Shown: positions 29,958 through 39,691, counted from the stretch's first letter. The stretch is DNA of 48,083 nt from Candidatus Levyibacteriota bacterium (GCA_016217835.1 JACRFQ010000014.1:1-48083); one strand, 5' to 3'. A program made the numbers and translations. The notes: generated by a model from the sequence alone, not told the origin.

Positions 29958-31208
29958 TTTAATTTGTTTTTCGATTTGCAAAAGCCTGTTATATTTTGCA
30001 ACTCTTTCGCCTCTGACAGGAGCTCCGAATTTTACATAGTCGGCCGAAGCTGCAACGGCAAAATCTGCGATAAAATCGTCATTTGTTTCTTGAGAACGGT
30101 GGGAAACAATAATTTTTAAACCAGCCTGTCTTGCCATTTCAACAACTGCTAATGCTTCAATAACCGTACCGATTTGGTTAGGTTTAATAATAATTCCGGT
30201 AATAGTTTTTTTATCAAGAGCGGTTTGAAGCCTATATGGATTTGTAACTGTTAAATCGTCTCCGACGATAAGCATCTGCGCTGATAGTTGTGAGCAAAGC
30301 TTGGTCCAGCCGTCCCAATCATCTTCGGAAAGACCGTCTTCCAGGTAAAGGAGATGGAAATCTTTACCCAGTAATTCATAAAAAGAAATAATATCGTCGC
30401 TGCCAAGCCCAGCCTGCTTATCTTTTATGTGATATCTTTGATCAATATATAAACTATTTGTCGCAGCATCTAACCCCAAAAAGACATCGAATCCGATTCT
30501 TAAATTTATTGATTCTGTAGCTTGTTTAAGAAGAGTCAGGGCGTCTTGATTAGAGGCAACCGCGGGTGAAAATCCGCCTTCATCTCCAATAAGGGTCGAT
30601 AAATTATTGATTTGTAGATGCTTTTCAAGCGCAAAATAAACAGAAGTGCCGATATTAAGCGATTCTTCATAGGATTTTGATGTAGCCGGGATTAGTAAAA
30701 ATTCCTGAAAATCAATTGTTCCGCGGGCATGTTTTCCACCGTTAATAATGTTAAAAGCAGGGGTGGGGATTTTTAAAGGCATGTTTTCTTTTTTAATGTA
30801 TTCCCTTAAGTATAAAAACAAAGGTAAAACAGAGCTTTTGGCTGCAGCTTTGGCAACCGCCATTGAAACAGATAATGTTGCATTTGCACCAAGCCTGCCC
30901 TTATTATGTGTACCGTCTAAATCAATCATTTTTTTATCAATATCTTGTTGTTTTGAAGCTTCAATTCCCATAAGTGCAGGAGAGATAATTTCATTTATGT
31001 TTAAAATTGCGTTGTTTACTCCAAATCCCTGAAATCTTTTTTCTTCGTTATCTCTTATTTCTACAGCTTCGTATTTCCCCGTTGAAGTGCCTGATGGGCA
31101 AGACGCTGTGCCCGTTGATCCGTCCGTTAAGACAACAGTTGTTTCAATTGTTGGATGACCCTTTGCGTTTAATATTTCTCTTGCAAAGATTTGTTTAATT
31201 TTTGCCAT
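29949..31208 (-). CDS. eno: Enolase
   Basis: IKQIFAREILNAKGHPTIE, GDEGGFSPA, IIKPNQIGT, ISHRSQETNDDFIADF. Confidence 0.98.
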   Translation of the reverse strand: MAKIKQIFAREILNAKGHPTIETTVVLTDGSTGTASCPSGTSTGKYEAVEIRDNEEKRFQGFGVNNAILNINEIISPALMGIEASKQQDIDKKMIDLDGTHNKGRLGANATLSVSMAVAKAAAKSSVLPLFLYLREYIKKENMPLKIPTPAFNIINGGKHARGTIDFQEFLLIPATSKSYEESLNIGTSVYFALEKHLQINNLSTLIGDEGGFSPAVASNQDALTLLKQATESINLRIGFDVFLGLDAATNSLYIDQRYHIKDKQAGLGSDDIISFYELLGKDFHLLYLEDGLSEDDWDGWTKLCSQLSAQMLIVGDDLTVTNPYRLQTALDKKTITGIIIKPNQIGTVIEALAVVEMARQAGLKIIVSHRSQETNDDFIADFAVAASADYVKFGAPVRGERVAKYNRLLQIEKQIKSL

Positions 31209-31209
31209 A

Positions 31210-33468
31210 TTATTTATTTAAAATTTCTTTTTCAGTTTGCGAAAGAAGTTTTCTGGTACTCTCAATTGCATCAGGCGATACAGATACACTGGTAGTTCCC
31301 CATTCAACCAATTTTCTAACAAGCTCGGGATAAGTAGACACTGCTTGTCCGCACATCGAGGATGTAATGCCAAATTTATGCGCTGTTTTAATTATATGTT
31401 CAAAAGCCCAAAGAGTTGATTGGTCCATTTCGTTAAACTCACTGGCAACTTCCGAGTTATCCCTGTCTGTTCCCATTGTAAGCATAGTTAAGTCATTAGA
31501 GCCAATCGAGATACCGTCAATTCCTACTTCAATAAATTTTTCAAGCAAGATCACATTCGAAGGTATTTCAACCATCATCCAAATCTTAAATGTAGATGAA
31601 CGTGAAAGCCTTGAATCATTAATAAGTTTTTTTACTTTTATCAGTTCTTCAACCGTTCTTACAAACGGAATCATGATCCATAAATTTTTATATCCCATTT
31701 TGTTTCTGACATTTTTTATTGCTTCAAGTTCCAGTTTAAACACTTCCGGATCATGAATATATCTAAAAGCTCCCCGGAATCCAAGCATTGGGTTTGACTC
31801 CTGTGGCTCGTAATCTTTTCCGCCGACCAAATTTCTGTACTCATTGGTTTTAAAATCGGAAGTTCTATAAACCACCGGTTTTTGATCAAATGCTTTGCAA
31901 AATTTAGCAATATCATTTGCCAATTTATCAATATATATATGTTTTTTACCATCATGAATCATTTTTTTAGGATGAACCCCGATATCTGCCATGATAAATT
32001 CTGCTCTTAATAAGCCGATTCCGTCGGGATTTTTTTGCGAGATTTTATCAGCCAAATCCGGTTCGGCTAAATTTACATAAAGCTTGGTGACTGTCTTAAT
32101 ATCTGAAACAGCTTCTATATGAGCGTTATTGTTTGTTAAAAATCCGCCTTTATAAATTTGACCGTTTGTGCCGTTAACCGTTATTATATTCCCAGTTTTT
32201 AATTGTTTAGTTGCAAACTCCGTACCTACAACAGCCGGAATTCCAAGTTCCCTTGAAACAATTGCTGCATGTGAAGTCCTACCACCGCTATCTGTAACTA
32301 TTGCCACTGCTTTTTTCATTGCGGGTACAAAGTCGGGATTTGTTTGAGGAGCTACTAAAATATCACCAGATAAAACCTTATCGATTTCTTTTGGTGAAAA
32401 GATTACTCTTACGGGGCCTGATGCAATCCCGGGGCTTGCAGGATCACCTTTTAATATTAGGTCGGATTCTTTAAGGACGGTATTATTTGCTTTAGTGACA
32501 TTTTTTGTAGTTGTAACAGACCTTGTTTGTACAATGTAAATATTATTTTTTTCTATTGCCCATTCAAGGTCTTGGGGAAAATAATAATGTTTTTCAATTT
32601 CTTTTCCCAGTTTTGCTAAGCTTAAAATTTCTTTTTCTGATAATTTTTGTTTTGAACCCTGCTTTTTAGAAAGTTTTATTCCTTTATTATTAACCCCTTT
32701 TTTTATCAAGCTACGGTCTTGAATAGAAGTTTTTTTGGATAAAACTTTTAATTCCTTTTTATCTACTTCGTAATGATCCGGGGTAACTGCTCCCTGAACA
32801 ATTAATTCTCCGAGTCCATATATAGCTTCTATTGTAATTTTGGATTTATCATTTGTAACGGGATCAATTGTAAACATGATTCCGGATTTATCGGATTCAA
32901 CCATTTTTTGCACAACTAAAGCAATGCCAATTTTAATATCGTCATATTTTTGTTGATGTCTGTAATAAATTGCACGGCCGTCATATAAAGAAGCCCAGCC
33001 TTCTTTGATTTTTTCTAAAAGCACAGCATCACCCTTAACATTTAAAAAAGTTTCCTGTTGACCGGCAAAAGAAGCGTTAGCCAAATCTTCTGCAGTTGCG
33101 CTGGACCGTACTGCCACTAAAGCATGACTAAAAGGACCGCTTAATTTATTATACGAAGATACAATGTCTTTAATTAATTGATTTGAAAGCGTACCGTTTT
33201 TAATAAGTTTTTTAATATGTAAAGAAACTTGTTCTAAGGATTTCGAATCTTCAAAATTTGTTGTAGATAAAAGATGTTTGATTTTAATGGTTAAATTATT
33301 TTCTCTGATAAAATCGTAGTAAGCGTTTGAGGTTATTATAAAACCCGGGGGGACGGGAAAACCCGCGCTAGTCATTTCTCCTAAGTTAGCGCCCTTGCCG
33401 CCGACTAAAGCGACATCTTCTTTTCTGATTTCTAAAAACCAAGCAATATGATGAGCAGAATATGCCAT
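31210..33468 (-). CDS. ppsA: Phosphoenolpyruvate synthase
   Basis: LVGGKGANLGEMTSAGFPVPPGFIIT, VAVRSSATAEDLANASFAGQQETFLNV, GGRTSHAAIVSRELGIPAVVG, SIGSNDLTMLTMGTDRDN. Confidence 0.95.
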   Translation of the reverse strand: MAYSAHHIAWFLEIRKEDVALVGGKGANLGEMTSAGFPVPPGFIITSNAYYDFIRENNLTIKIKHLLSTTNFEDSKSLEQVSLHIKKLIKNGTLSNQLIKDIVSSYNKLSGPFSHALVAVRSSATAEDLANASFAGQQETFLNVKGDAVLLEKIKEGWASLYDGRAIYYRHQQKYDDIKIGIALVVQKMVESDKSGIMFTIDPVTNDKSKITIEAIYGLGELIVQGAVTPDHYEVDKKELKVLSKKTSIQDRSLIKKGVNNKGIKLSKKQGSKQKLSEKEILSLAKLGKEIEKHYYFPQDLEWAIEKNNIYIVQTRSVTTTKNVTKANNTVLKESDLILKGDPASPGIASGPVRVIFSPKEIDKVLSGDILVAPQTNPDFVPAMKKAVAIVTDSGGRTSHAAIVSRELGIPAVVGTEFATKQLKTGNIITVNGTNGQIYKGGFLTNNNAHIEAVSDIKTVTKLYVNLAEPDLADKISQKNPDGIGLLRAEFIMADIGVHPKKMIHDGKKHIYIDKLANDIAKFCKAFDQKPVVYRTSDFKTNEYRNLVGGKDYEPQESNPMLGFRGAFRYIHDPEVFKLELEAIKNVRNKMGYKNLWIMIPFVRTVEELIKVKKLINDSRLSRSSTFKIWMMVEIPSNVILLEKFIEVGIDGISIGSNDLTMLTMGTDRDNSEVASEFNEMDQSTLWAFEHIIKTAHKFGITSSMCGQAVSTYPELVRKLVEWGTTSVSVSPDAIESTRKLLSQTEKEILNK

Positions 33469-33474
33469 AGTATT

Positions 33475-33503
33475 ATTATCATAGCATTTTTAAAAATATT
33501 CAA
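33475..33503 (-). promoter_or_regulatory. Predicted leaderless ppsA promoter TTGAAT-17-GATAAT, 6 nt from ATG
   Basis: Complements of 33498-33503 and 33475-33480. Confidence 0.65.
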
Positions 33504-33508
33504 GGAGG

Positions 33509-34120
33509 TTATTTTTGTAAGGGGTATTCACTCGCATTTATAATTTTTATGTCAGGTATTTTTTTATATTTAATATTTTTAACTAACGCCGGTTTACCAT
33601 GTTCTTCAATAATATAATAACAAAAACCCTGCATTTTTCTTACGGCTTCATAATCTGCGTGTCCGGGAAATGATACAGGATTTGCTTCATCGAAGTTAAC
33701 AGGGGAGTCGTCCACGGTAGCAAAATAGGTTTTGGAAATATTTGCCACCAAGTGTCCCCATTCGGGGGGGATGTAAATATTATCTCCTGGGAAAACATGG
33801 ATTGCATAAACCTCATCGATTTCATCATCAATTGGGTTCCCGTTTTGATCAGTTGCTCTTTTTTGGACAAGAACAATTCCTTCTCCGAAAATTGGCCAAT
33901 AAGTTTCATTTAATTTACCCACATGATAGTGGCCGTATGTTTTAATATATTCTTTTCCAACAAGACCCGGTTCCCAGATTGTAATATTGCGTTGATCGCT
34001 TCCGCCTCTGACCATATGATAATGAATATCAGGACCGTGAGCCAAGGGATCCATAAGAACATCCTTCATTTTTTCATGTGTTCTTGAAGCATAATGTTTA
34101 GTGGAAAAATCTTTTTTCAT
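33509..34120 (-). CDS. Cupin-type (archaeal-type) glucose-6-phosphate isomerase
   Basis: EYIKTYGHYHVGKLNETYWPIFGEGIVLVQK...HVFPGDNIYIPPEWGHLVANISKTYFATVDDSPVNFDEANPVS matches the cupin phosphoglucose isomerase family. Confidence 0.88.
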   Translation of the reverse strand: MKKDFSTKHYASRTHEKMKDVLMDPLAHGPDIHYHMVRGGSDQRNITIWEPGLVGKEYIKTYGHYHVGKLNETYWPIFGEGIVLVQKRATDQNGNPIDDEIDEVYAIHVFPGDNIYIPPEWGHLVANISKTYFATVDDSPVNFDEANPVSFPGHADYEAVRKMQGFCYYIIEEHGKPALVKNIKYKKIPDIKIINASEYPLQK

Positions 34121-34554
34121 AATAATCCTCTTTCTTTTTTTCTCTGTTCTTCAGTTTCATCGGGTCTTTTATAATCATCTTCAAGTCTAAAAGTTGTACC
34201 AATTTCAGGCGTAGAAACCTCCAAAACCTCACAATCAGTTATTCCTGCAAGTCTATGTCTTTGTCCGATTTGACAACTATATCCTTTTCCACTTTCAAGT
34301 TCTGCTTCAACAAGTTCACCTAATTCATTGTCCCAGATTACTTTTGCTCTGCCGTTTAGTAAGTACCAGCTTTCTTCTTTTCTATCGTGAACCTGCAAAG
34401 AGAGTCTTTGTCCTGCATTTATGTGTAGGACTTTACCCATATATGGTTTATTTTCAGGCACCCAATGAATTTCGTAACCCCAGGGTTTATCAATTTTCTT
34501 TGCAAAAGAAGAGTTACTAAATTTTGTTTTATCAATATTTTTTAAATCGCTCAT
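34117..34554 (-). CDS. Cupin, mannose-6-phosphate isomerase type II-like
   Basis: KPWGYEIHWVPENKPYMGKVLHINAGQRLSLQVHDRKEESWYLLNGRAKV...GQRHRLAGITDCEVLEVSTPE. Confidence 0.85.
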   Translation of the reverse strand: MSDLKNIDKTKFSNSSFAKKIDKPWGYEIHWVPENKPYMGKVLHINAGQRLSLQVHDRKEESWYLLNGRAKVIWDNELGELVEAELESGKGYSCQIGQRHRLAGITDCEVLEVSTPEIGTTFRLEDDYKRPDETEEQRKKERGLL

Positions 34555-35933
34555 TATTTTTTTGTTGCATTTATTAAACTCGTAAGCTCTTTTGTTTTTT
34601 GTTCAACCTCATCCTTATTATATCCTTCAACATTTAGTCTTAAAAGCGGTTCTGTGTTTGAAGTTCTTACGTTAAATCTCCATGAGCCATAAGCAATCGA
34701 AACGCCGTCAAGTTCCCATAACTCTCCATCTCTGTATTTATCTTTTAGTATTGAGAGAATTTCAGGTGCATTTGAAACTTTGAAATTATATTCCACGGAT
34801 TCATAGCTTCGCCTAACTTCTTCAACCAACCCAGAAAGTGTTTTATTTTCATCACTTAATACCTTAAGGATAATAAGAATTACAGGTAGGTTTGATTCAG
34901 CATTTCCATTTACTTTAAAAAACATATGCCCCGATGATTCGCCGGCAAAAATTCCACCCGTTTTATTCATAGCTTCAGTTATGTAAGCATGTCCTACTCT
35001 TACAATTTCAGATTTTCCACCGAATTCTTCAACAATTTTTTGCGGTCCCAAAACATCTCTAATGTCAAAATAAATTAATCCTTCTGGATGTTTTTTCAAA
35101 ATTTCCCGGGCAACAATTGAAGTTATCGCGGTTGCTCTAACAATTTCTCCCTTTTCGTCTATAAAATATAATCTATCTCCGTCACCGTCTGTTGCAATTC
35201 CTAAATCTGCTTTTTCATCTAAAACCCTTTGTTGTAAGCTTTTTAATGTTTCAAAATTTAAAGGATTTGGTTCGTGGACCGGAAAATTTCCGTCCAATTC
35301 AAAATTCATTCTGATTAAATTCGCAGGAACTTTTTTAAATAATGCGTCTATGTACTGAGCGCCCATTGCATTACCCGGATCTGCAACAATCTTAAACTTC
35401 TTGATAACAGGATTATTAAGAAGTTCAAGCGCTGCAGTTACTTCATCTTCTAAAATACCTTCTTTTCTTGAAATTTTACCTTGAGTTTTTGAAATAAAAT
35501 TAATTTCTTCCATTGCAAGTTTTTGCACATCATCCATTCCTGTCGGTTTACCAATTTTAACTAAACCCTTAGGAGTGCTTCTGACAAACTTCATTCCGTT
35601 CCATTCTTTTGGATTGTGTGAAGCAGTTATTTGAATTCCGCAGTCATAGCCATAATGAAAAACAGCAAAATAGAACGATGGGGTAGATAATTGACCCGCA
35701 TCAATAACATTTGCTCCCATATCAAGAAGTGTTTTTTTTGCAACTTCAAAAAGTTGTGGACCTGATAGTCTCATGTCATATGCTAATAGAATTGTCGGTT
35801 GTTCTTTTTTTATCGATTCGTAAAAAAACTTATAAATTGCCTTTATAATTTGGGATGTATTTTCTTTGTTGATCTGCGTTGGGTAGATGCCCCTGATGTC
35901 GTAAGATTTAAAAATCGAAGGATCAATTGTCAT
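34554..35933 (-). CDS. Phosphomannomutase/phosphoglucomutase
   Basis: FKSYDIRGIYPTQIN, ITASHNPKEWNGMKFV, GIATDGDGDRLYFID, GGIFAGESSGHMFF. Confidence 0.95.
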   Translation of the reverse strand: MTIDPSIFKSYDIRGIYPTQINKENTSQIIKAIYKFFYESIKKEQPTILLAYDMRLSGPQLFEVAKKTLLDMGANVIDAGQLSTPSFYFAVFHYGYDCGIQITASHNPKEWNGMKFVRSTPKGLVKIGKPTGMDDVQKLAMEEINFISKTQGKISRKEGILEDEVTAALELLNNPVIKKFKIVADPGNAMGAQYIDALFKKVPANLIRMNFELDGNFPVHEPNPLNFETLKSLQQRVLDEKADLGIATDGDGDRLYFIDEKGEIVRATAITSIVAREILKKHPEGLIYFDIRDVLGPQKIVEEFGGKSEIVRVGHAYITEAMNKTGGIFAGESSGHMFFKVNGNAESNLPVILIILKVLSDENKTLSGLVEEVRRSYESVEYNFKVSNAPEILSILKDKYRDGELWELDGVSIAYGSWRFNVRTSNTEPLLRLNVEGYNKDEVEQKTKELTSLINATKK

Positions 35934-35939
35934 TAGTCT

Positions 35940-35968
35940 ATCTTATAAATCAACAAGGAAAAAGTCAA
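35940..35968 (-). promoter_or_regulatory. Predicted leaderless phosphohexomutase promoter TTGACT-17-TAAGAT, 6 nt from ATG
   Basis: Complements of 35963-35968 and 35940-35945; -10 overlaps the upstream gene's TAA (35943-35945). Confidence 0.65.
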
Positions 35969-36635
35969 TTGATTTTTCTAGAGGAAAAGAAATCTTGCCG
36001 GTTTTGTGCTTTAAATCAATCTCAAAAAGTTTATTATATGAGTTCAAAAGTTTATTTTTATCATAATATGAAAGCTGCTTTTTAAATTTGGAAAGCTGCC
36101 ACGGCGCCATTCTTTTTACTTCGTCTATTGTATTATTGCTGCTATCCAGCTGACTTATTAAGAGTCTAAATTGTCTTATTATCATAAACATTACAATTTC
36201 AACTTCAATTGTTTTTAAAAGTTCATGGAAAAGAGTTATTAAATATTTTGAGTTTTGGGGTTTAATATTATCTAAAAATAAAAACAAGTTTTGAGGTAAT
36301 GAAAAATTCTTAACAGTTGCATTACTAAAAGCAGTTAGCGCCGGCTTTGAAACTTCTGCATTTTCCCAAAAAATAATATCAATGGTTTTGTTTTTATTAA
36401 TATATGACGCAATTTCTTTAAAATCAGACGAATTTGCTTTAATTTTCGAAAAAAAGTTTTCTACAATGACTGTTGTAGATTTTTCAAAAAAGTTTTTATT
36501 TTCGGACGTTTGAAAAAGCAAGTCAACGGTTACTAAATCGGGATTTATTAAAACAGTGTTATCTAATTTATTTTTTTCTTCAAAAAAATAATTTCTTGAT
36601 TTTTCAATGTCATTCCCGTGAATTATTAAAATCAT
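35943..36635 (-). CDS. Small DNA polymerase III delta-like (HolA-like) protein
   Basis: MILIIHGNDIEKSRNYFFEEK..., FFEKSTTVIVENFFS, IDIIFWENAEVSKPAL, MAPWQLSKFKKQLSYYDKNKLLNSYNKLFEIDLKHKTGK. Distant similarity to the HolA layout. Confidence 0.6.
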   Translation of the reverse strand: MILIIHGNDIEKSRNYFFEEKNKLDNTVLINPDLVTVDLLFQTSENKNFFEKSTTVIVENFFSKIKANSSDFKEIASYINKNKTIDIIFWENAEVSKPALTAFSNATVKNFSLPQNLFLFLDNIKPQNSKYLITLFHELLKTIEVEIVMFMIIRQFRLLISQLDSSNNTIDEVKRMAPWQLSKFKKQLSYYDKNKLLNSYNKLFEIDLKHKTGKISFPLEKSIDFFLVDL

Positions 36636-36636
36636 T

Positions 36637-37032
36637 TTATTTTATAGATAATTTTTTGTATTCGTTAAATAACGCAGTTGCGGTTTTTCCCAAATGCCTG
36701 CTCTTTGTAACATGGGGAACAAGCGCGCCTGAGAAATTTTTTGGAATATGCAATAATTCGTGAATTAAAACCTTGGATTTTTCATCGTCGTTTAATTTAT
36801 CGTAATATTTTGCTAAAACCTCAATAACATAAGCAGGTTCCAAATCGAGGGCGTGTTGAAAAATTTTTGGCATTGACCAGATTCTTGCATAAGCTCTTGA
36901 TTTTGAACCTTGAGTTCTGTAACAAAAGATTCTTTTTGCCTCAACGTGAGGCAAATCCAAGACTTTGAGTATTTTTGTTATTTCTTTTTTTACATCAGGA
37001 GCAATCTCCCATTCAAGTTTTTGATTTTTCAT
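36637..37032 (-). CDS. Putative metallopeptidase (HExxH)
   Basis: KVLIHELLHIPKNFSGALVPH; resembles the small putative phage/archaeal metallopeptidase family. Confidence 0.75.
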   Translation of the reverse strand: MKNQKLEWEIAPDVKKEITKILKVLDLPHVEAKRIFCYRTQGSKSRAYARIWSMPKIFQHALDLEPAYVIEVLAKYYDKLNDDEKSKVLIHELLHIPKNFSGALVPHVTKSRHLGKTATALFNEYKKLSIK

Positions 37033-37044
37033 ATATTTAAAATT

Positions 37045-37079
37045 ACTTTTGAATTTTGACTTTTAACTTTTGAATTTTA
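37045..37079. repeat. 7-bp tandem repeat ANTTTTR x5 (intergenic)
   Basis: Read directly: ACTTTTG AATTTTG ACTTTTA ACTTTTG AATTTTA. Confidence 0.9.
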
Positions 37080-37604
37080 TTACGTGTGTTTATCCGCAAC
37101 ATAGGATGCTGCATAAGCTTCGGGTTTAGTTTTTGCAACGAATCCGTTTCCCGTAACCATTCCGACAACTTCTTTTATCATATTTCTTGTATCTCCGTGC
37201 TCGCCGACGTCAACATGAATTTCCAAATTATAATTTGGAGAAGCGCCGTTAAGGTGTTTTTTAAATAAAGGAACAAATATTGATGCGAAAGTTAAAGAAG
37301 TAATAGTCTCGGCATATATTTTTTCTCTTAAAGAATGAATATTTTTTTGATTTTTTCTTCTCCAGAAATATTTTCCGCCAAAACCTTTTCTGTGAATTAA
37401 AATTGCAGTAACTAAATTTATCTGATGCCCGCCGTTTTTTGAATCAGAATCAATTTTTTCATGCGAGTCCGATCCGATAACAAGACTATATTCGCTGTCA
37501 GGATCTTCTTCTAAGAATTCTTTGATTTTTATTATAATTTCATCGATTTTCAAAACGCCATGCGTGTGGCTTTGAAATATCTCATCGGTTAAATCTTGAT
37601 TCAT
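37080..37604 (-). CDS. YkuK / DUF458 family RNase H-like protein
   Basis: SHTHGVLKIDEIIIKIKEFLEEDPDSEYSLVIGSDSHEK, LEIHVDVGEHGDTRNMIKEVVGMVTGNGF. Confidence 0.85.
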   Translation of the reverse strand: MNQDLTDEIFQSHTHGVLKIDEIIIKIKEFLEEDPDSEYSLVIGSDSHEKIDSDSKNGGHQINLVTAILIHRKGFGGKYFWRRKNQKNIHSLREKIYAETITSLTFASIFVPLFKKHLNGASPNYNLEIHVDVGEHGDTRNMIKEVVGMVTGNGFVAKTKPEAYAASYVADKHT

Positions 37605-37646
37605 ACATTTTCCTTTTGAGGCAATAGTAAATTATACCATAGCTAT

Positions 37647-38789
37647 TCAAGCTCCAAGAAGCCATTTAAAAAATGTTTTTGAAGACTTATTAATATTGTT
37701 AAGTATTGAATTAAAGTTATTTTTATTCTTGAACTCTTTTGTTTTGTAAACAAATTGCAAACCTGAAAAGTCAAAAACGTCTTTTGAAAGCAAGGGTTGT
37801 CCTCTGACTTTTAAAATGCTTTTATAAGTATTATAAATTTTAGTTTTTTGTCCGCTTTTTATAAATGAAAATTGAGCAAACGGGCCTTTATCTGCTATAA
37901 AAATGAATGGCGTAACCGCTATTACGCTTGGATCATTCCAATAACTCCTGAAAGCGTCTTGATAATAAATAGATTGCTGATCTTGTGAAATTGTGTCCGA
38001 TGTCCAACCTGTTTCGGTTATAAATACAGGTATATCTTTACCCGATAAATTGTCTGCGATATTTTTTTGATAAAAAAAACTAAATACTCCGTTTTTGGTA
38101 CTTGATGGGGGAGATGAAAACGCGGGATTTGGGTACGAATGGCTTCCGATTCCGTCAATCTTTGCAAAAATTCCAGGTACAGCATCTTCCATTTGATACA
38201 TATAGTCGTATTGATTAATATATCTATCGGTAACATTTATCGAAGCATTATCAAATCCTGCAGAAATTATAAAAAAATCTTGATTTTTATTTTTAAATTC
38301 ATCAATTGCATAATTTAAAATTTCTGCGTATTCAGCCGCGTTTGGTATCCCACCCCATTCGTCTCCTCTATTAACTTCGTTATAAACTATAATGTACCTA
38401 TTTTTAGTAGGCCAGCTTAAAGAATTTAAAAAATTAGAAAAATCTAAAATATCATAATTAGATGGTTTTGCCCACGAAATTTTATCAAAGTAATCACCAT
38501 CTGTTGCAAGTCGAATTATTGGAATAACATGATATTTTTTAGCGTTATTCATAAAAGTCTGCCATTTATCAAGGTCTCTGTCGGATGCCCTGATTGGAAT
38601 TGTTACATATCCCCAATCACCGCCAGATGAATTAATAAGAGCAGCGGCTTCGCTAATTTCTTCGGGAAACAAAATATGAATACCGAATTTATTGTTATCG
38701 ACAGAGCGGGGATCGTAAATTGCGTAAGATTTTTGAATAGAAAACAATAAAAATATAATAAATGTTATTAAAAATATTAATTTTTTCAT
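37647..38789 (-). CDS. Secreted/membrane-anchored TIM-barrel glycoside hydrolase-like protein
   Basis: Signal/TM N-term; YIIVYNEVNRGDEWGG and VFITETGWTSDTI (candidate catalytic Glu pair), GIGSHSYPNPAF. Confidence 0.65.
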   Translation of the reverse strand: MKKLIFLITFIIFLLFSIQKSYAIYDPRSVDNNKFGIHILFPEEISEAAALINSSGGDWGYVTIPIRASDRDLDKWQTFMNNAKKYHVIPIIRLATDGDYFDKISWAKPSNYDILDFSNFLNSLSWPTKNRYIIVYNEVNRGDEWGGIPNAAEYAEILNYAIDEFKNKNQDFFIISAGFDNASINVTDRYINQYDYMYQMEDAVPGIFAKIDGIGSHSYPNPAFSSPPSSTKNGVFSFFYQKNIADNLSGKDIPVFITETGWTSDTISQDQQSIYYQDAFRSYWNDPSVIAVTPFIFIADKGPFAQFSFIKSGQKTKIYNTYKSILKVRGQPLLSKDVFDFSGLQFVYKTKEFKNKNNFNSILNNINKSSKTFFKWLLGA

Positions 38790-38826
38790 CAGCAAAGGAT
38801 ATTTTACATCAAAAGTAGAATATTTG

Positions 38827-39684
38827 TTAAATAAAGGAAAGCCTTGAGATAATTCCTGTTGAAAGAAGCCGTGTGCTTTCCTGCTCTAAAGCCAGTTCTC
38901 CATATTCAAGATTTCCTTTCGGAAAATAATCCTCGAACAAATTCTTAAGCATAATTGCAGAAGCTGAAACAGCGTATGCATTTGCAATTACAAATAATGG
39001 CTTATCTGATAAAAGTTTTGAGCAGTGATCGAGCAGTATTGGAAAGCTTTTATTAAAATCCCAAAGCTCGCCATTTGGACCATGTCCGTAAACAGGGGGA
39101 TCCATAATAATTCCGTCATATTTATCGCCTCTCCTTATTTCCCTGGCGCAGAATTCAATAGCGTCATCAAGTATGTATCTGATAGGTTTATCTAAAAGAT
39201 TTGATAAGGTCTGATTTTCTTTTGCCCAGGCTATAGATGGCTTAGAAGCGTCAACGTGAGTTACTTTTGCGCCATTTGCGGCTGCCACCAGGCTTGCAAT
39301 TCCTGTATAGGCAAAAAGATTTAATATGTAGGGCTTGCTATTGTTTATTGATTTTTGATTATTGATTTTTTCTTCAATAAAATCCCAATTTAAGCTTTGT
39401 TCAGGAAAAATGCCTGTGTGTTTAAAAGGAGTTAGTTTTGCCAAAAATTTTAATTCTTTATAATTAACGTGCCAATTTTGGGGAAAATCACTTTTCTTAA
39501 TCCAAGTGTCGTTTTGAAATTTTGCATCCGCTGCTTCCCATTGGCTTTTAGCTAAGCTTTGATTCCAGATAGCTTGTGGGTCGGGTTTTGAAATAACAAA
39601 CTTTCCGAATCTTTCTAATCTAAGCCCGTTGCCGCTGTCCAAAAGCCCGTAATCGCTCCAGCCTTTTGTTGAAATAACTTTCAC
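38827..39684 (-). CDS. Class I SAM-dependent methyltransferase (RlmI-like)
   Basis: YILNLFAYTGIASLVAAANGAKVTHVDASKPSIAWAKEN, YDGIIMDPPVYGHGPNGELWDF. GTG start. Confidence 0.88.
   Translation of the reverse strand: MKVISTKGWSDYGLLDSGNGLRLERFGKFVISKPDPQAIWNQSLAKSQWEAADAKFQNDTWIKKSDFPQNWHVNYKELKFLAKLTPFKHTGIFPEQSLNWDFIEEKINNQKSINNSKPYILNLFAYTGIASLVAAANGAKVTHVDASKPSIAWAKENQTLSNLLDKPIRYILDDAIEFCAREIRRGDKYDGIIMDPPVYGHGPNGELWDFNKSFPILLDHCSKLLSDKPLFVIANAYAVSASAIMLKNLFEDYFPKGNLEYGELALEQESTRLLSTGIISRLSFI
39340..39367. repeat. 7-bp tandem repeat WTTGWTT x4 inside the methyltransferase gene
   Basis: Read directly: ATTGTTT ATTGATT TTTGATT ATTGATT; encodes ...KINNQKSINNSK... Confidence 0.85.
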
Positions 39685-39691
39685 AAGATAA

